Translations under genes and position numbers: made by a program
NCBI RefSeq assembly: GCF_937770335.1
Contig: NZ_CALJHY010000003.1
Span: 310,001-374,000 of the forward strand
Direction of reading: 5' to 3'
DNA length: 64,000 bases
Source of the DNA: an uncultured Glaciecola sp.
GTDB lineage: Bacteria > Pseudomonadota > Gammaproteobacteria > Enterobacterales > Alteromonadaceae
Notes under the pieces: generated by a model
Seen by the model: only the letters and a program-made list of their open reading frames with translations
What the model was told of the DNA's origin: nothing
Database searches by the model: none
Shown here: one piece after another, positions 45,389 through 53,841 of the stretch
How the letters are laid out: every line of letters starts with the position of its first letter
How positions within the stretch are numbered: the first letter of the stretch is position 1

Positions 45389-45430
45389 TAATTCGCATCA
45401 ACTCGACTTTTTACGAGTACGGCGCTTCTA

Positions 45431-46276
45431 TTACATATCCTTCAACAAATCTTCAAAGTTAGAAAAGTCATCATCTTCTTCTTCTAACTCTTCTTTGCTT
45501 TTAATCTTAATCTTACCGTCGCTCACTTTAAACGCTAAACGCTGAAAGTAAGCATCGCGCACAAATAAGTACTGATCGAGGGAACGGTTTAGGGTTTCCT
45601 CTTGATCAAGCAAAGACGCTCTGGTTTCAATCACTTTTATCACGTTCGACGCAATAACGTAAGGGTCTTCAAGGATTGTCATCGGCCAATAGACATTATC
45701 GACAACACGACCGGTAAAACTTCTAAAATCACTTGGGCCTAATGCTGGCAGCATAAGGTAAGGGCCGGTTCCAACGCCCCACACACCTAGCACTTCACCG
45801 AAGTCTTCTTCTTTTACTTCTAAACCCATCTCGGATGCGACGTCAAACAAGCCGACGATACCAACGGTACTGTTTAACAAAAAGCGACCGACACTGGTGA
45901 GTGAATCAACTGGCTTGCCTTGCAGTAAGTTGTTCACGGCACTGGCAGGCTCGCTCAGGTTTTCAGAAGCATTGAGTAAGCCACTTCTAATGAATTGAGG
46001 AGTCACCGCAATGTAGGCCTTGGTTACAGGCTTAACTAAAAAACGGTCGAGAATTTCATAGTTAAAATCCCAAAATACGCGATTGATGGGTTCGAATGGA
46101 TCAACATTACGCTCAGGCTCTGCCTCTGAACTTATTGCATCTACTGCTGGGTTTACTTCACCCAAGGCCGTTTCTTGATTTTTTGATAATTCGGCTTGCT
46201 CATTGGCTGACTGACTTGCGCACCCGCCTAATCCTAAGGCAAACACTAACGCAATTACTTTACACTTGTTAATCAC
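45431..46276 (-). CDS. mlaA: MlaA (VacJ) outer-membrane lipoprotein for phospholipid retrieval
   Basis: MlaA extracts mislocalised phospholipids from the outer leaflet of the outer membrane and passes them to the Mla system. The 281-residue protein has a lipoprotein signal (lipobox LGGC, Cys at about residue 19). The domain starts VDPFEPINRVFWDFNYEILD (about 58-77) and has FIRSGLLNASENLSEPASAVN and GVWGVGTGPYLMLPALGPSDFR, all diagnostic. A Glu/Asp-rich tail follows. It overlaps the ccmI stop by 4 bp, an odd partner for a cytochrome c operon. Confidence 0.94.
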   Translation of the reverse strand: MINKCKVIALVFALGLGGCASQSANEQAELSKNQETALGEVNPAVDAISSEAEPERNVDPFEPINRVFWDFNYEILDRFLVKPVTKAYIAVTPQFIRSGLLNASENLSEPASAVNNLLQGKPVDSLTSVGRFLLNSTVGIVGLFDVASEMGLEVKEEDFGEVLGVWGVGTGPYLMLPALGPSDFRSFTGRVVDNVYWPMTILEDPYVIASNVIKVIETRASLLDQEETLNRSLDQYLFVRDAYFQRLAFKVSDGKIKIKSKEELEEEDDDFSNFEDLLKDM

Positions 46277-47634
46277 TGTACTTCCTCATTTATTATTATA
46301 GTGACAGCTTGCATGCTGTCATTGACCTGCACATTAACGAGACTTCCTTGTAACTCGCCGGCACTGGTCATTACGTCTTCATCTACTGATATACGTGCAG
46401 TTAAGGTGACTTGTTCAGCAGTTTTCAATGATAAACTCGCAATCATTGCGTCATCGGTACTTAACGTTAACGAAATCGGAAACTGAGGTAAAGCCATCTT
46501 TTTAACAGCTAAGGGCACTCTGCTTCCTGATATCGCGTCTTGTGCGAATACAATTAAAAAACCACTCGAGGGCAGTTTACTTTCTAATTTACTGGCAATT
46601 GAAACGGTAATATCAAAACCTTTATCAGCACTTTGTTGTCTACCCGCGTCATTGGCTATATCGGCATTTGAAGGAATAGACCCTGATAACGATGTTGTGC
46701 TTTCACCTGCTCCATCATTTGATACATTACTGTCGAGTAACAACAGCTCTTCAGGCGCTCCCATGGTGCGTAGTTGACTCACCAACGATTGATACAACGA
46801 GCTGTTTGCTGACAGTTGGTCTTTAATGAGTGCAAAGTTAGCAAGCGCAACCTCACGGTCATTTAACTGCGCGGCTACCACGGTCAATAACAAACGGTAA
46901 TTACGATTCTCTGGTGCTATCTGAACCAAGTAACTCACTTGTCGTTTGGCGTTCTGCAGATTCTCATCATCACCGACCATCATCATCGCTTGCGCGTACT
47001 TCATGCGAATATCTTCAGAATCAGGGCTTATTTCCAAGGCCTTATCAAACGCACCCACGGCTTCTTCGGTTTGGCCTAATGACATACGTAATCTGCCAAG
47101 CCATTGCCATCCGGTTGCATCCAAAGGGTCTTTGCGAAGTTGCTGGCGAATAACGAGCGCATATTTCTGGAATTCTTCAGGTTGCACATCATTAGCCGGC
47201 TTTACCAAAATACGTTGACTAAGTTCGTCTATATTGTTGGTCGCATCAACTAAATCTTGTAGTCCGGAGAGTTGATTTGCATCTACATACACCCAAACTG
47301 CGGCAACTATAGCGGGAATAGCACCGATGATAAGAGGTATTTTAGCTGACTTTGCTGACAAACTGGTGCTTGCCGCTTTTTTTTCCTGTGCATCGTGAAA
47401 TGCAGTTTCATCGGCCAACGCCACTTTCATTTCATCTATCGCGGTTTGCATTTCCTCAGGGTCAATTAGTCCCTCTGATGCTTCTCGCTCTATTTCCTGA
47501 ATGCGTTGCTTGATCACGTTAGTGTTGGTCACTTCAAAACGTTTTTTAGCATTTCTGTCTTTCAGCCAAGGATAAACAATAAAACCAATGGCGATAAGCG
47601 CAAATAGCGCGCTATATAAATAAAAACTAGTCAC
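46273..47634 (-). CDS. ccmI: Cytochrome c biogenesis protein CcmI
   Basis: CcmI chaperones apocytochrome c to the CcmF/H haem lyase. The 453-residue protein has an N-terminal helix (SALFALIAIGFIVYPWL), a cytoplasmic coiled region, and a second helix near residue 102 (IPLIIGAIPAIVAAVWVYVD). A periplasmic TPR region follows (about 165-270, AVGAFDKALEISPDSEDIRM), and the C-terminal domain is beta-rich (FDITVSIASKLESKLP). It overlaps ccmH by one base and mlaA by 4 bp, so it is a member of the ccm operon. Confidence 0.9.
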   Translation of the reverse strand: MTSFYLYSALFALIAIGFIVYPWLKDRNAKKRFEVTNTNVIKQRIQEIEREASEGLIDPEEMQTAIDEMKVALADETAFHDAQEKKAASTSLSAKSAKIPLIIGAIPAIVAAVWVYVDANQLSGLQDLVDATNNIDELSQRILVKPANDVQPEEFQKYALVIRQQLRKDPLDATGWQWLGRLRMSLGQTEEAVGAFDKALEISPDSEDIRMKYAQAMMMVGDDENLQNAKRQVSYLVQIAPENRNYRLLLTVVAAQLNDREVALANFALIKDQLSANSSLYQSLVSQLRTMGAPEELLLLDSNVSNDGAGESTTSLSGSIPSNADIANDAGRQQSADKGFDITVSIASKLESKLPSSGFLIVFAQDAISGSRVPLAVKKMALPQFPISLTLSTDDAMIASLSLKTAEQVTLTARISVDEDVMTSAGELQGSLVNVQVNDSMQAVTIIINEEVQ

Positions 47635-48158
47635 TAGTCATCCTTTAACAATTTATTAGCCGCAGCTAATTTAGCTTCAATATTCTCTTCTGGTGTTACT
47701 TTACGGCGCATTAAAAATACGCCCATCATGACAACGGCAAACAACACAGGTAATGCCCATAGCCATATTGTTACTGGTGTTACTGGCGGCTGATAATGAA
47801 CAAAGTCGCCGTATCGCTCTTTCATGTAATCAATGACTTGTTGCTCAGAACTGCCCTGCAACATTAATTGATACACCTTTCGACGCATGTCATGCGCGAT
47901 CATAGCGTCGGAGTCGGCTATGTTTTGGTTTTGGCACATTGGGCATCGCAGCTCAGCCGTGAGCTTTAAAAATGTTTTTCTGTCGTTTGGATCCTCAAAC
48001 AAATAATTCTCACCCATCTTTTGGGCTTCGGACACTTTCTCTGCTACATCATCTGCTACATCGCTTGAATTTGAGTCTTGGGCAAATACCGTTGATGTTG
48101 CTGTGGCCACCACCAACAAAAAGCATAGTTTTATTAGGAATGAAGCAGTGATGTTCAT
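47634..48158 (-). CDS. ccmH: Cytochrome c-type biogenesis protein CcmH
   Basis: CcmH is a thiol-redox protein of the haem lyase that holds or reduces the apocytochrome CXXCH motif. The 174-residue protein has a signal peptide (residues 1-26), the active motif LRCPMCQNQNIADSDA (Cys 72 and 75) and the C-terminal membrane helix near residues 135-155. It is the short form, without the TPR part, which here is the separate ccmI. It overlaps ccmG by 4 bp. Confidence 0.94.
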   Translation of the reverse strand: MNITASFLIKLCFLLVVATATSTVFAQDSNSSDVADDVAEKVSEAQKMGENYLFEDPNDRKTFLKLTAELRCPMCQNQNIADSDAMIAHDMRRKVYQLMLQGSSEQQVIDYMKERYGDFVHYQPPVTPVTIWLWALPVLFAVVMMGVFLMRRKVTPEENIEAKLAAANKLLKDD

Positions 48159-48763
48159 TGCTTTACTCCTAATTCAGTGGTTGATGCCTTAGTTTGAGGT
48201 TCAATTTCAGCAAGCACTGGAGCAAACTTATTACGCCAAACTCGCTCATTCAAATCACCTAAATGATGCACGCGAATAACCCCTTCCTGATCAACAAGAA
48301 AGGTTTCTGGCGCGCCGGTTACGCCTAAATCTAAAGATGTATTTCGATACACATCGAAGATATTAAACGCGTAAGGATCACCAAATTTGCTTAACGTTGA
48401 AACAACTTCTGTTCGGACTCTATCAATTGTTTTGGTGCCAAAGTCAGGGTCAAGATCTTGGTCGTAATACAAACCAACAACGCGGTAGCCCTGATTTTTT
48501 AAACTCTCCAAGTAGGGTAATTCAATTGCACACGTTGTGCACCAAACACCCCAAACATTGATTAAGGTAATCTGACCATCAAACACCGAGTTATCATATA
48601 TAACAGACTCGTCCATCAAATCAGGCAATGAAAAGGCTGGAAAAGCGTTAGAAACTGCGGTTGACTCACGCTCCTTCGGGTTTGAGTACAGCCCTTGAAA
48701 TAAGAAAACAGCTAATCCCAAGAACAAGACTAAAGGCAGCATAAACCACGTAAGACGTTTCAT
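48155..48763 (-). CDS. ccmG: Thiol:disulfide interchange protein CcmG (DsbE)
   Basis: A membrane-anchored thioredoxin-like reductase of the ccm system. The 202-residue protein has an N-terminal anchor (LTWFMLPLVLFLGLAVFLFQ), then the active site NVWGVWCTTCAIELPYL with Cys 75 and 78. The C-terminal region has VTGAPETFLVDQEGVIRVHHLG (cis-Pro region). WCTTC is the slightly variable form of the usual WCPTC. It is followed, with shared bases, by ccmH. Confidence 0.93.
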   Translation of the reverse strand: MKRLTWFMLPLVLFLGLAVFLFQGLYSNPKERESTAVSNAFPAFSLPDLMDESVIYDNSVFDGQITLINVWGVWCTTCAIELPYLESLKNQGYRVVGLYYDQDLDPDFGTKTIDRVRTEVVSTLSKFGDPYAFNIFDVYRNTSLDLGVTGAPETFLVDQEGVIRVHHLGDLNERVWRNKFAPVLAEIEPQTKASTTELGVKQ

Positions 48764-50823
48764 TAAGTTTGCTCCCCGGCTACGTTACTGCCTTTATTAC
48801 CTTGCGGCTGCTGCCCTGCTGACGTTGGCTTGCTATCGGCGTCATCATTATTCTGGCTCGCGCCAACAAGCTTCCACTTTGCCATTTTTTTAATACGGTA
48901 ACGTTTATCACTTATTGAGAAGATACCACCGATAGCCATTATCACAGCACCACCCCAAATCCAGACCACGAATGGCTTATAGTACAATCGAATAGCCCAT
49001 GCGTCGTTAGAAAGTGGCTCACCTAGGGCAATAAATAAGTCCCTGGTTAACGTAGTATGTATACCCGCTTCTGTCATTGACGTGCGCTGGACCGGATAAA
49101 AACGCTTTTCTGGCTCAAGATGATTTACAAACTCGCCGTTTTTATACACATCGAAAATACCGCGGTCGGCACTGTAGTTAGGTCCTTCTATTTGCTCAAC
49201 ACCCGTAAAAAAAACGGTATAATCGGCTATTTCTACAGTGTCTCCAGCGGTCATGCGCACATCACGCTCTAACTCGTAATTACTCACTAAGCTAATACCG
49301 ATTAGCGTGACTGCAAAACCAACATGCCCTAATACCATGCCCCAATGACTGGGTGTCAGTTTACGTAAGGAAGCTAAAACCGGTTCTGACCTTGTTGTTG
49401 AAACAACACGTTGACGCACTTCCAACATAATCGCTATCAAAATCCAGAAACTCATGACCATACCGAGCGTGCCCATGTAGGTTGGCTCGTCATAGCTAAA
49501 GTTAACCAATATTCCTGCAGACAATGCCAATACGAAGGCAAGTAACAGCTGATTTCTTAACGCAGAAGGTCGCTGGTTTTTCCAGCGCGATAACGGACCA
49601 ATAGCCATAAATAGAACAAAAGGAACGATAAGCAAGGTAAACATTTGATTAAAGAACGGTGCACCAATTGAGATTGTGCCTAAGCCTAGTTCTTTGTGAA
49701 CCAATGGCAGTAATGTGCCAAGCAACACAACAATCGTTGCGGCAACTAACAACACGTTATTACCCATTAGCATCATTTCGCGCGAGAACATTTCATAACG
49801 CCCCACACTTTTCAGCTGCGAAGCGCGCACGGCATACAGTAATAACGAGCCGCCAATGACGACCACTAGCAAACCGAGAATAAATAAACCACGAGAAGGA
49901 TCGCTCGCAAATGAATGCACGGACACGAGAACACCAGAGCGAACTAAGAAAGTACCGAGCAAGCTTAGTGAGAATGCGGTAATAGCTAAGAGTACAGTCC
50001 ACGACTTAAACACTTTACGTTTCTCGGTCACTGCTAAACTGTGCATTAGCGCTGTACCGACTAACCAAGGCATGAATGATGCGTTTTCAACAGGATCCCA
50101 GAACCACCAGCCGCCCCAACCAAGTTCGTAGTAAGCCCACCAACTTCCCAGTGCAATGCCGACCGTGAGGAAACTCCAAGCAGCAATAGTCCAAGGGCGT
50201 GACCATCTGGCCCAGGTTGAATCGAGTTGTCCGCCAATTAACGCGGCAATCGCGAACGCAAAGGCGACTGAGAAGCCGACATAGCCCATGTACAGCATTG
50301 GCGGGTGAATAATCATGCCAAAGTCTTGTAATAAGGGGTTTAGATCTCGACCATCGACAGGGAAAAACGGCAGTAAGCTGTCAAACGGATTCGAGGTTAA
50401 CAACATAAACAAGTAAAAACCAATGCTGACCATGCCCAGTACAGACAGCACGCGAGCGATCATCGCTTGTGGAATACCCCTGGAAAATAAGGCAACCGCA
50501 CAGGTCCAAACCGAAAAGATTAAACACCAGAGAAGAAAACTACCTTCGTGCCCTCCCCATACCGCTGTTATCTTGTAATAAATAGGCAATGCACTGTTTG
50601 AGTTTTGTGCCACGTACTGCACACTAAAGTCGTCAACCGCGAATGAATACGTTAAACAACCGTAGGCGAAAGCCGTAAATAAGAACAATCCAAAACTTAA
50701 TGGGCGACCCATTCTCATCATGGTGTGATTGTGAATTTGAGCTCCCCACAAAGGATAAATAGCGAGCAAAATAGACAATGCGAGTGCAATAATAAGTGCG
50801 ATATTTCCTAACTCTGGGATCAT
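48763..50823 (-). CDS. ccmF: Cytochrome c-type biogenesis protein CcmF (haem lyase subunit)
   Basis: The 686-residue polytopic protein has about fifteen membrane segments. It carries the haem-handling WWD motif WGGWWFWDPVENASFMPWL (about residue 238), and conserved His residues such as those in MIIHPPMLYMG and HSLAVTEKR. It delivers haem to apocytochrome c with CcmH and CcmI. Shared first/last bases with ccmG and ccmE place it in the operon. The C-terminus carries a Gln/Gly-rich tail (PTSAGQQPQGNKGSN). Confidence 0.95.
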   Translation of the reverse strand: MIPELGNIALIIALALSILLAIYPLWGAQIHNHTMMRMGRPLSFGLFLFTAFAYGCLTYSFAVDDFSVQYVAQNSNSALPIYYKITAVWGGHEGSFLLWCLIFSVWTCAVALFSRGIPQAMIARVLSVLGMVSIGFYLFMLLTSNPFDSLLPFFPVDGRDLNPLLQDFGMIIHPPMLYMGYVGFSVAFAFAIAALIGGQLDSTWARWSRPWTIAAWSFLTVGIALGSWWAYYELGWGGWWFWDPVENASFMPWLVGTALMHSLAVTEKRKVFKSWTVLLAITAFSLSLLGTFLVRSGVLVSVHSFASDPSRGLFILGLLVVVIGGSLLLYAVRASQLKSVGRYEMFSREMMLMGNNVLLVAATIVVLLGTLLPLVHKELGLGTISIGAPFFNQMFTLLIVPFVLFMAIGPLSRWKNQRPSALRNQLLLAFVLALSAGILVNFSYDEPTYMGTLGMVMSFWILIAIMLEVRQRVVSTTRSEPVLASLRKLTPSHWGMVLGHVGFAVTLIGISLVSNYELERDVRMTAGDTVEIADYTVFFTGVEQIEGPNYSADRGIFDVYKNGEFVNHLEPEKRFYPVQRTSMTEAGIHTTLTRDLFIALGEPLSNDAWAIRLYYKPFVVWIWGGAVIMAIGGIFSISDKRYRIKKMAKWKLVGASQNNDDADSKPTSAGQQPQGNKGSNVAGEQT

Positions 50824-51293
50824 TAGTATCCTGCCTGCTCTGGTTTAACGTGTTTTATGCCTTTGAGCTGTTCGGCTAATTCTGGTGGCATATATTCTTC
50901 ATCGTGCTTAGCTAACACTTCGTGAGCAACAATTAAGTTACTTTCTTGTAAAATACCGGTAGCAACAATTCCTTGCCCCTCACGAAACAAATCAGGCAAA
51001 CTGCCGTTAAAGCGAACCGTGACTTTTGGACCGATATCCATTAGGTCAAAACTCACGGCGAGCGTTTCTTCATTGCGCGAAACTGAGCCAGGTACAACTA
51101 AGCCACCAATACGCAGGCGTTGCCCCACTATCGGCTTTATCCCTGTTTTAGCTTTGCCATCAATAATTTCACTTGGCGTATAAAACACATCAATTGAATC
51201 TTGCAGGGCATAAAGCATGAAGCCTATCGCTGCTACTAGCAATACGCCAATGCTTGACACTGCGACTAGGCGTTGCTTACGTCTTGGGTTCAT
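50823..51293 (-). CDS. ccmE: Cytochrome c-type biogenesis protein CcmE (haem chaperone)
   Basis: CcmE binds haem covalently in the periplasm and hands it to CcmF. The 156-residue protein has one N-terminal membrane helix (about residues 9-28), an OB-fold ([16 protein letters not shown]), and the haem-binding motif [14 protein letters not shown] with His 130 followed by the Tyr. It overlaps ccmD by 17 bp. Confidence 0.95.
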   Translation of the reverse strand: MNPRRKQRLVAVSSIGVLLVAAIGFMLYALQDSIDVFYTPSEIIDGKAKTGIKPIVGQRLRIGGLVVPGSVSRNEETLAVSFDLMDIGPKVTVRFNGSLPDLFREGQGIVATGILQESNLIVAHEVLAKHDEEYMPPELAEQLKGIKHVKPEQAGY

Positions 51294-51561
51294 CGACTAC
51301 CTCAGAATTCTCTAAATTGTTGGGATCTTGTGCTTTGCGTTTAGTTTGCTGCTTTAGTTTGCGCTGTGCTCGAGCCGCCATGATGCGCTCTGCTCTCGCT
51401 CTCTCTTTTTGTACACCTTGTTTGATTTTTTTGCTCACAACCAGGCTCTGAATTAATACGCCAGCCATACACAAAAATGTACAGATGAAGGAAGCCCAAA
51501 CAAAAAACGCATAGCCACCCATGTTGAAAAAGTCGTTTATACTGTCAAATTGGAATGTCAT
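51277..51561 (-). CDS. ccmD: Haem exporter protein CcmD
   Basis: A 94-residue protein with one membrane helix ([21 protein letters not shown], about residues 16-36, FFVWASF being typical) followed by a basic tail ([20 protein letters not shown] then RAQRKLKQ). CcmD releases haem-loaded CcmE from the CcmABC complex. It starts at the base where ccmC ends and overlaps ccmE by 17 bp. Confidence 0.9.
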   Translation of the reverse strand: MTFQFDSINDFFNMGGYAFFVWASFICTFLCMAGVLIQSLVVSKKIKQGVQKERARAERIMAARAQRKLKQQTKRKAQDPNNLENSEVVDEPKT

Positions 51562-52328
51562 TATTGCTTACCTTGCGCATTTTCAGTGCCTTCAAACCCA
51601 CCAAATCGCTTGGCAACCCAAGGCCGATGCAGGTCTCGCATAATGATTTCGTTTTTCATACGAATAATAGTGACCCAACCGATAAAAGCAGCAAATCCTA
51701 CAATACAAATAAGCAAAGGCCAGAGCATTTCAGGGGCGATAGAGGGCTTCCCGATTTTAGTGATCGTGGCGCCTTGATGTAGCGTGTTCCACCACTCCAC
51801 TGAATAATGAATAATAGGAATGTTGATAACACCCACCATGGCCATTACGCCAGCGGCTTTACCAGCCTGTTGTTTGTCTTCAAATGCGGTATAAAGCGAT
51901 ATAACACCTAAATACAGAAACAATAAGATTAATTGTGATGTGAGTCGTGCATCCCAAATCCACCACGTTCCCCACATAGGCTTACCCCAGAATGAACCGG
52001 TAAATAATGAAATAAACGTCATTACCGCACCAACAGGTGCAATGGCTACCATAAACATAAACGCCGTGCGCCATTGCCATACAATACCAACGAGTGCGGC
52101 AATTGCCATAGCAACGTAGCCACCCATTGCTAATATTGCACTTGGCACATGAATATAGATAATACGAAAAGAGTCGCCTTGTTGGTAATCTGAAGGCGCG
52201 TAACCGAGCCCCCAAACAATACCGATAATAAGGCCTGTGATAGCGACAGCCGCAAACCAGTTTTGCAATACATCACATAACCAATAAGCTTTCTCTGGCT
52301 TAGCGAACGAATTAATCCACTTCCACAT
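51561..52328 (-). CDS. ccmC: Haem exporter/ CcmE haem-loading protein CcmC
   Basis: The 255-residue protein has six membrane helices and the WWD motif GTWWIWDARLTSQLILLFLY (about residues 120-139). The flanking periplasmic His residues include HVPSAILAMGGYVA (about residue 60) and a His after the motif. It attaches haem to CcmE. It shares one base with ccmB and with ccmD. Confidence 0.95.
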   Translation of the reverse strand: MWKWINSFAKPEKAYWLCDVLQNWFAAVAITGLIIGIVWGLGYAPSDYQQGDSFRIIYIHVPSAILAMGGYVAMAIAALVGIVWQWRTAFMFMVAIAPVGAVMTFISLFTGSFWGKPMWGTWWIWDARLTSQLILLFLYLGVISLYTAFEDKQQAGKAAGVMAMVGVINIPIIHYSVEWWNTLHQGATITKIGKPSIAPEMLWPLLICIVGFAAFIGWVTIIRMKNEIIMRDLHRPWVAKRFGGFEGTENAQGKQ

Positions 52329-52993
52329 TAGTTTTGACTCACTTTTAATGAATACGCGATTGCCATAGGAGACAACGCAACTGAAAACAGGAGCAACGCC
52401 GCTATAATAGCAAGTTGCGAATGATAAGGTAATAACATTGATGCCGATTCGATGGCCGATGTAGCAAAAATTAATAACGGAATAAATATCGGAATTAACA
52501 GCAACGCTAAAAGCACGCCGCCTCGGTGTAAACCGACCGTAAGAGCAACACCAATAGCACCAACAAAACTGATAAGCGGCGTTCCTAACAATAACGTAAA
52601 CATGAGCGCAACATACATATCAAACGTAAGATTTAAGAATAGCGCAAGTAACGGTGAAATCAAAAATAACGGCACAATATGCATCAACCAATGGGTGAGC
52701 ACTTTGACCACAACAATCATATATAAGGGTGTAGGAGACAACATATATTGCTCTAAACTACCGTCGGTAAAATCATCACGAAACATTCTTTCCATACCTA
52801 GCAACAGCGACAATATAGTCGCAACCCAAATTATTCCGCCGCCGATACGCTGAAGCGTTTCTGGGCTTGGCCCGATAGCGAGTGGAAATAAGGTGATAAC
52901 TAATACGAAGAACATCAACGGTTGCATCAACTCAGCGCGTTGACGATAGGCAAGCGCCACATCCTTGAGAAATACTGACTTCAACGCTACCAT
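52328..52993 (-). CDS. ccmB: Haem exporter membrane protein CcmB
   Basis: The 221-residue polytopic subunit of the CcmABCD ABC complex. The N-terminus has LKSVFLKDVALAYRQRAELM followed by QPLMFFVLVITLFPLAIGPS and GGGIIWVATILSLLLGMERM, diagnostic of CcmB. About six membrane segments are visible. It overlaps ccmA by 7 bp. Confidence 0.94.
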   Translation of the reverse strand: MVALKSVFLKDVALAYRQRAELMQPLMFFVLVITLFPLAIGPSPETLQRIGGGIIWVATILSLLLGMERMFRDDFTDGSLEQYMLSPTPLYMIVVVKVLTHWLMHIVPLFLISPLLALFLNLTFDMYVALMFTLLLGTPLISFVGAIGVALTVGLHRGGVLLALLLIPIFIPLLIFATSAIESASMLLPYHSQLAIIAALLLFSVALSPMAIAYSLKVSQN

Positions 52994-53616
52994 GAATACT
53001 CCAGATGCAAACTGGATAAAGGGTAGTCAATGTTCAGCTTCTGATGAGATGTCATGATAATCGCCCCACCTGTGTTTAAGAATAATGTCATTTTCGCTTC
53101 AAGTTCAGCTATTAGTTGAACGTCCAACGCGGTAAAAGGTTCATCTAGTACCCACAATGTAGCGTCAGTTTTAAGCCAAAGTTTAGCTAGTGACACGCGA
53201 CGTTGCTGACCCGCGGATAAATTTTTAACTGCAATATCCTCTAGGCCAGTTAAGCCTAGTTCAGCCAAAATCAGATGAATAGCTGCATCGTTTGTATTAA
53301 CGCCATGCTGCTGACACCAAAATTTGAGATTTTCGGTAGCCGTTAATAACTGGCTGATACCTTGCTTGTGGCCGAAATAAAGTAAGTGCTGACTAGCATC
53401 ATGTATATTTTTATGAATATCATAGCCATTGACCTCCACAGCTCCGCTAGAAGGCGAACTCAAGCCAACCAAGATACGCAGTAAACTGGTTTTTCCAGCA
53501 CCATTCTCGCCGGTTACATACAGTAATTGGCTGGAATGAAGCTCTATATTGATATCGGAAAACAATTGGCGGTCACTTTTTTCACAGGCCACTTGTTGTG
53601 CTAACAAAACACGCAA
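52987..53616 (-). CDS. ccmA: Haem exporter ATP-binding protein CcmA
   Basis: The 209-residue ABC ATPase of the CcmABCD complex, using ATP to release haem-loaded CcmE. It has Walker A GENGAGKTSLL (residues 36-46), signature NLSAGQQRRVSLAKLWL, Walker B TLWVLDEPFTALD, and the H-loop MTSHQKL. The frame starts at TTG (or at a nearby TTG three codons on). The start is the least certain point, as there is no good ribosome site. It is the first gene of the ccm operon; the 225-bp region upstream is shared with the divergent FliK-like gene and contains no other gene. Confidence 0.92.
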   Translation of the reverse strand: MRVLLAQQVACEKSDRQLFSDINIELHSSQLLYVTGENGAGKTSLLRILVGLSSPSSGAVEVNGYDIHKNIHDASQHLLYFGHKQGISQLLTATENLKFWCQQHGVNTNDAAIHLILAELGLTGLEDIAVKNLSAGQQRRVSLAKLWLKTDATLWVLDEPFTALDVQLIAELEAKMTLFLNTGGAIIMTSHQKLNIDYPLSSLHLEYSW

Positions 53617-53841
53617 TTAGGTATACTCGAATTAAGTTGATGAACTATACATTTTATCACAATATTCCGATGTTTGGTGTGCTTAATCAGCAACCAATGT
53701 ATGGAATATCCGATGTATTTAATAAACATCAAACGATGTATTCTGATGATGATTTGAGGTTTGGTATTTTTTTATAAGAAACTAGGCATAAAGTGCGATC
53801 CAACCATTGCTTTTTGAAGGTCGCGGCCGATAATTAATAAT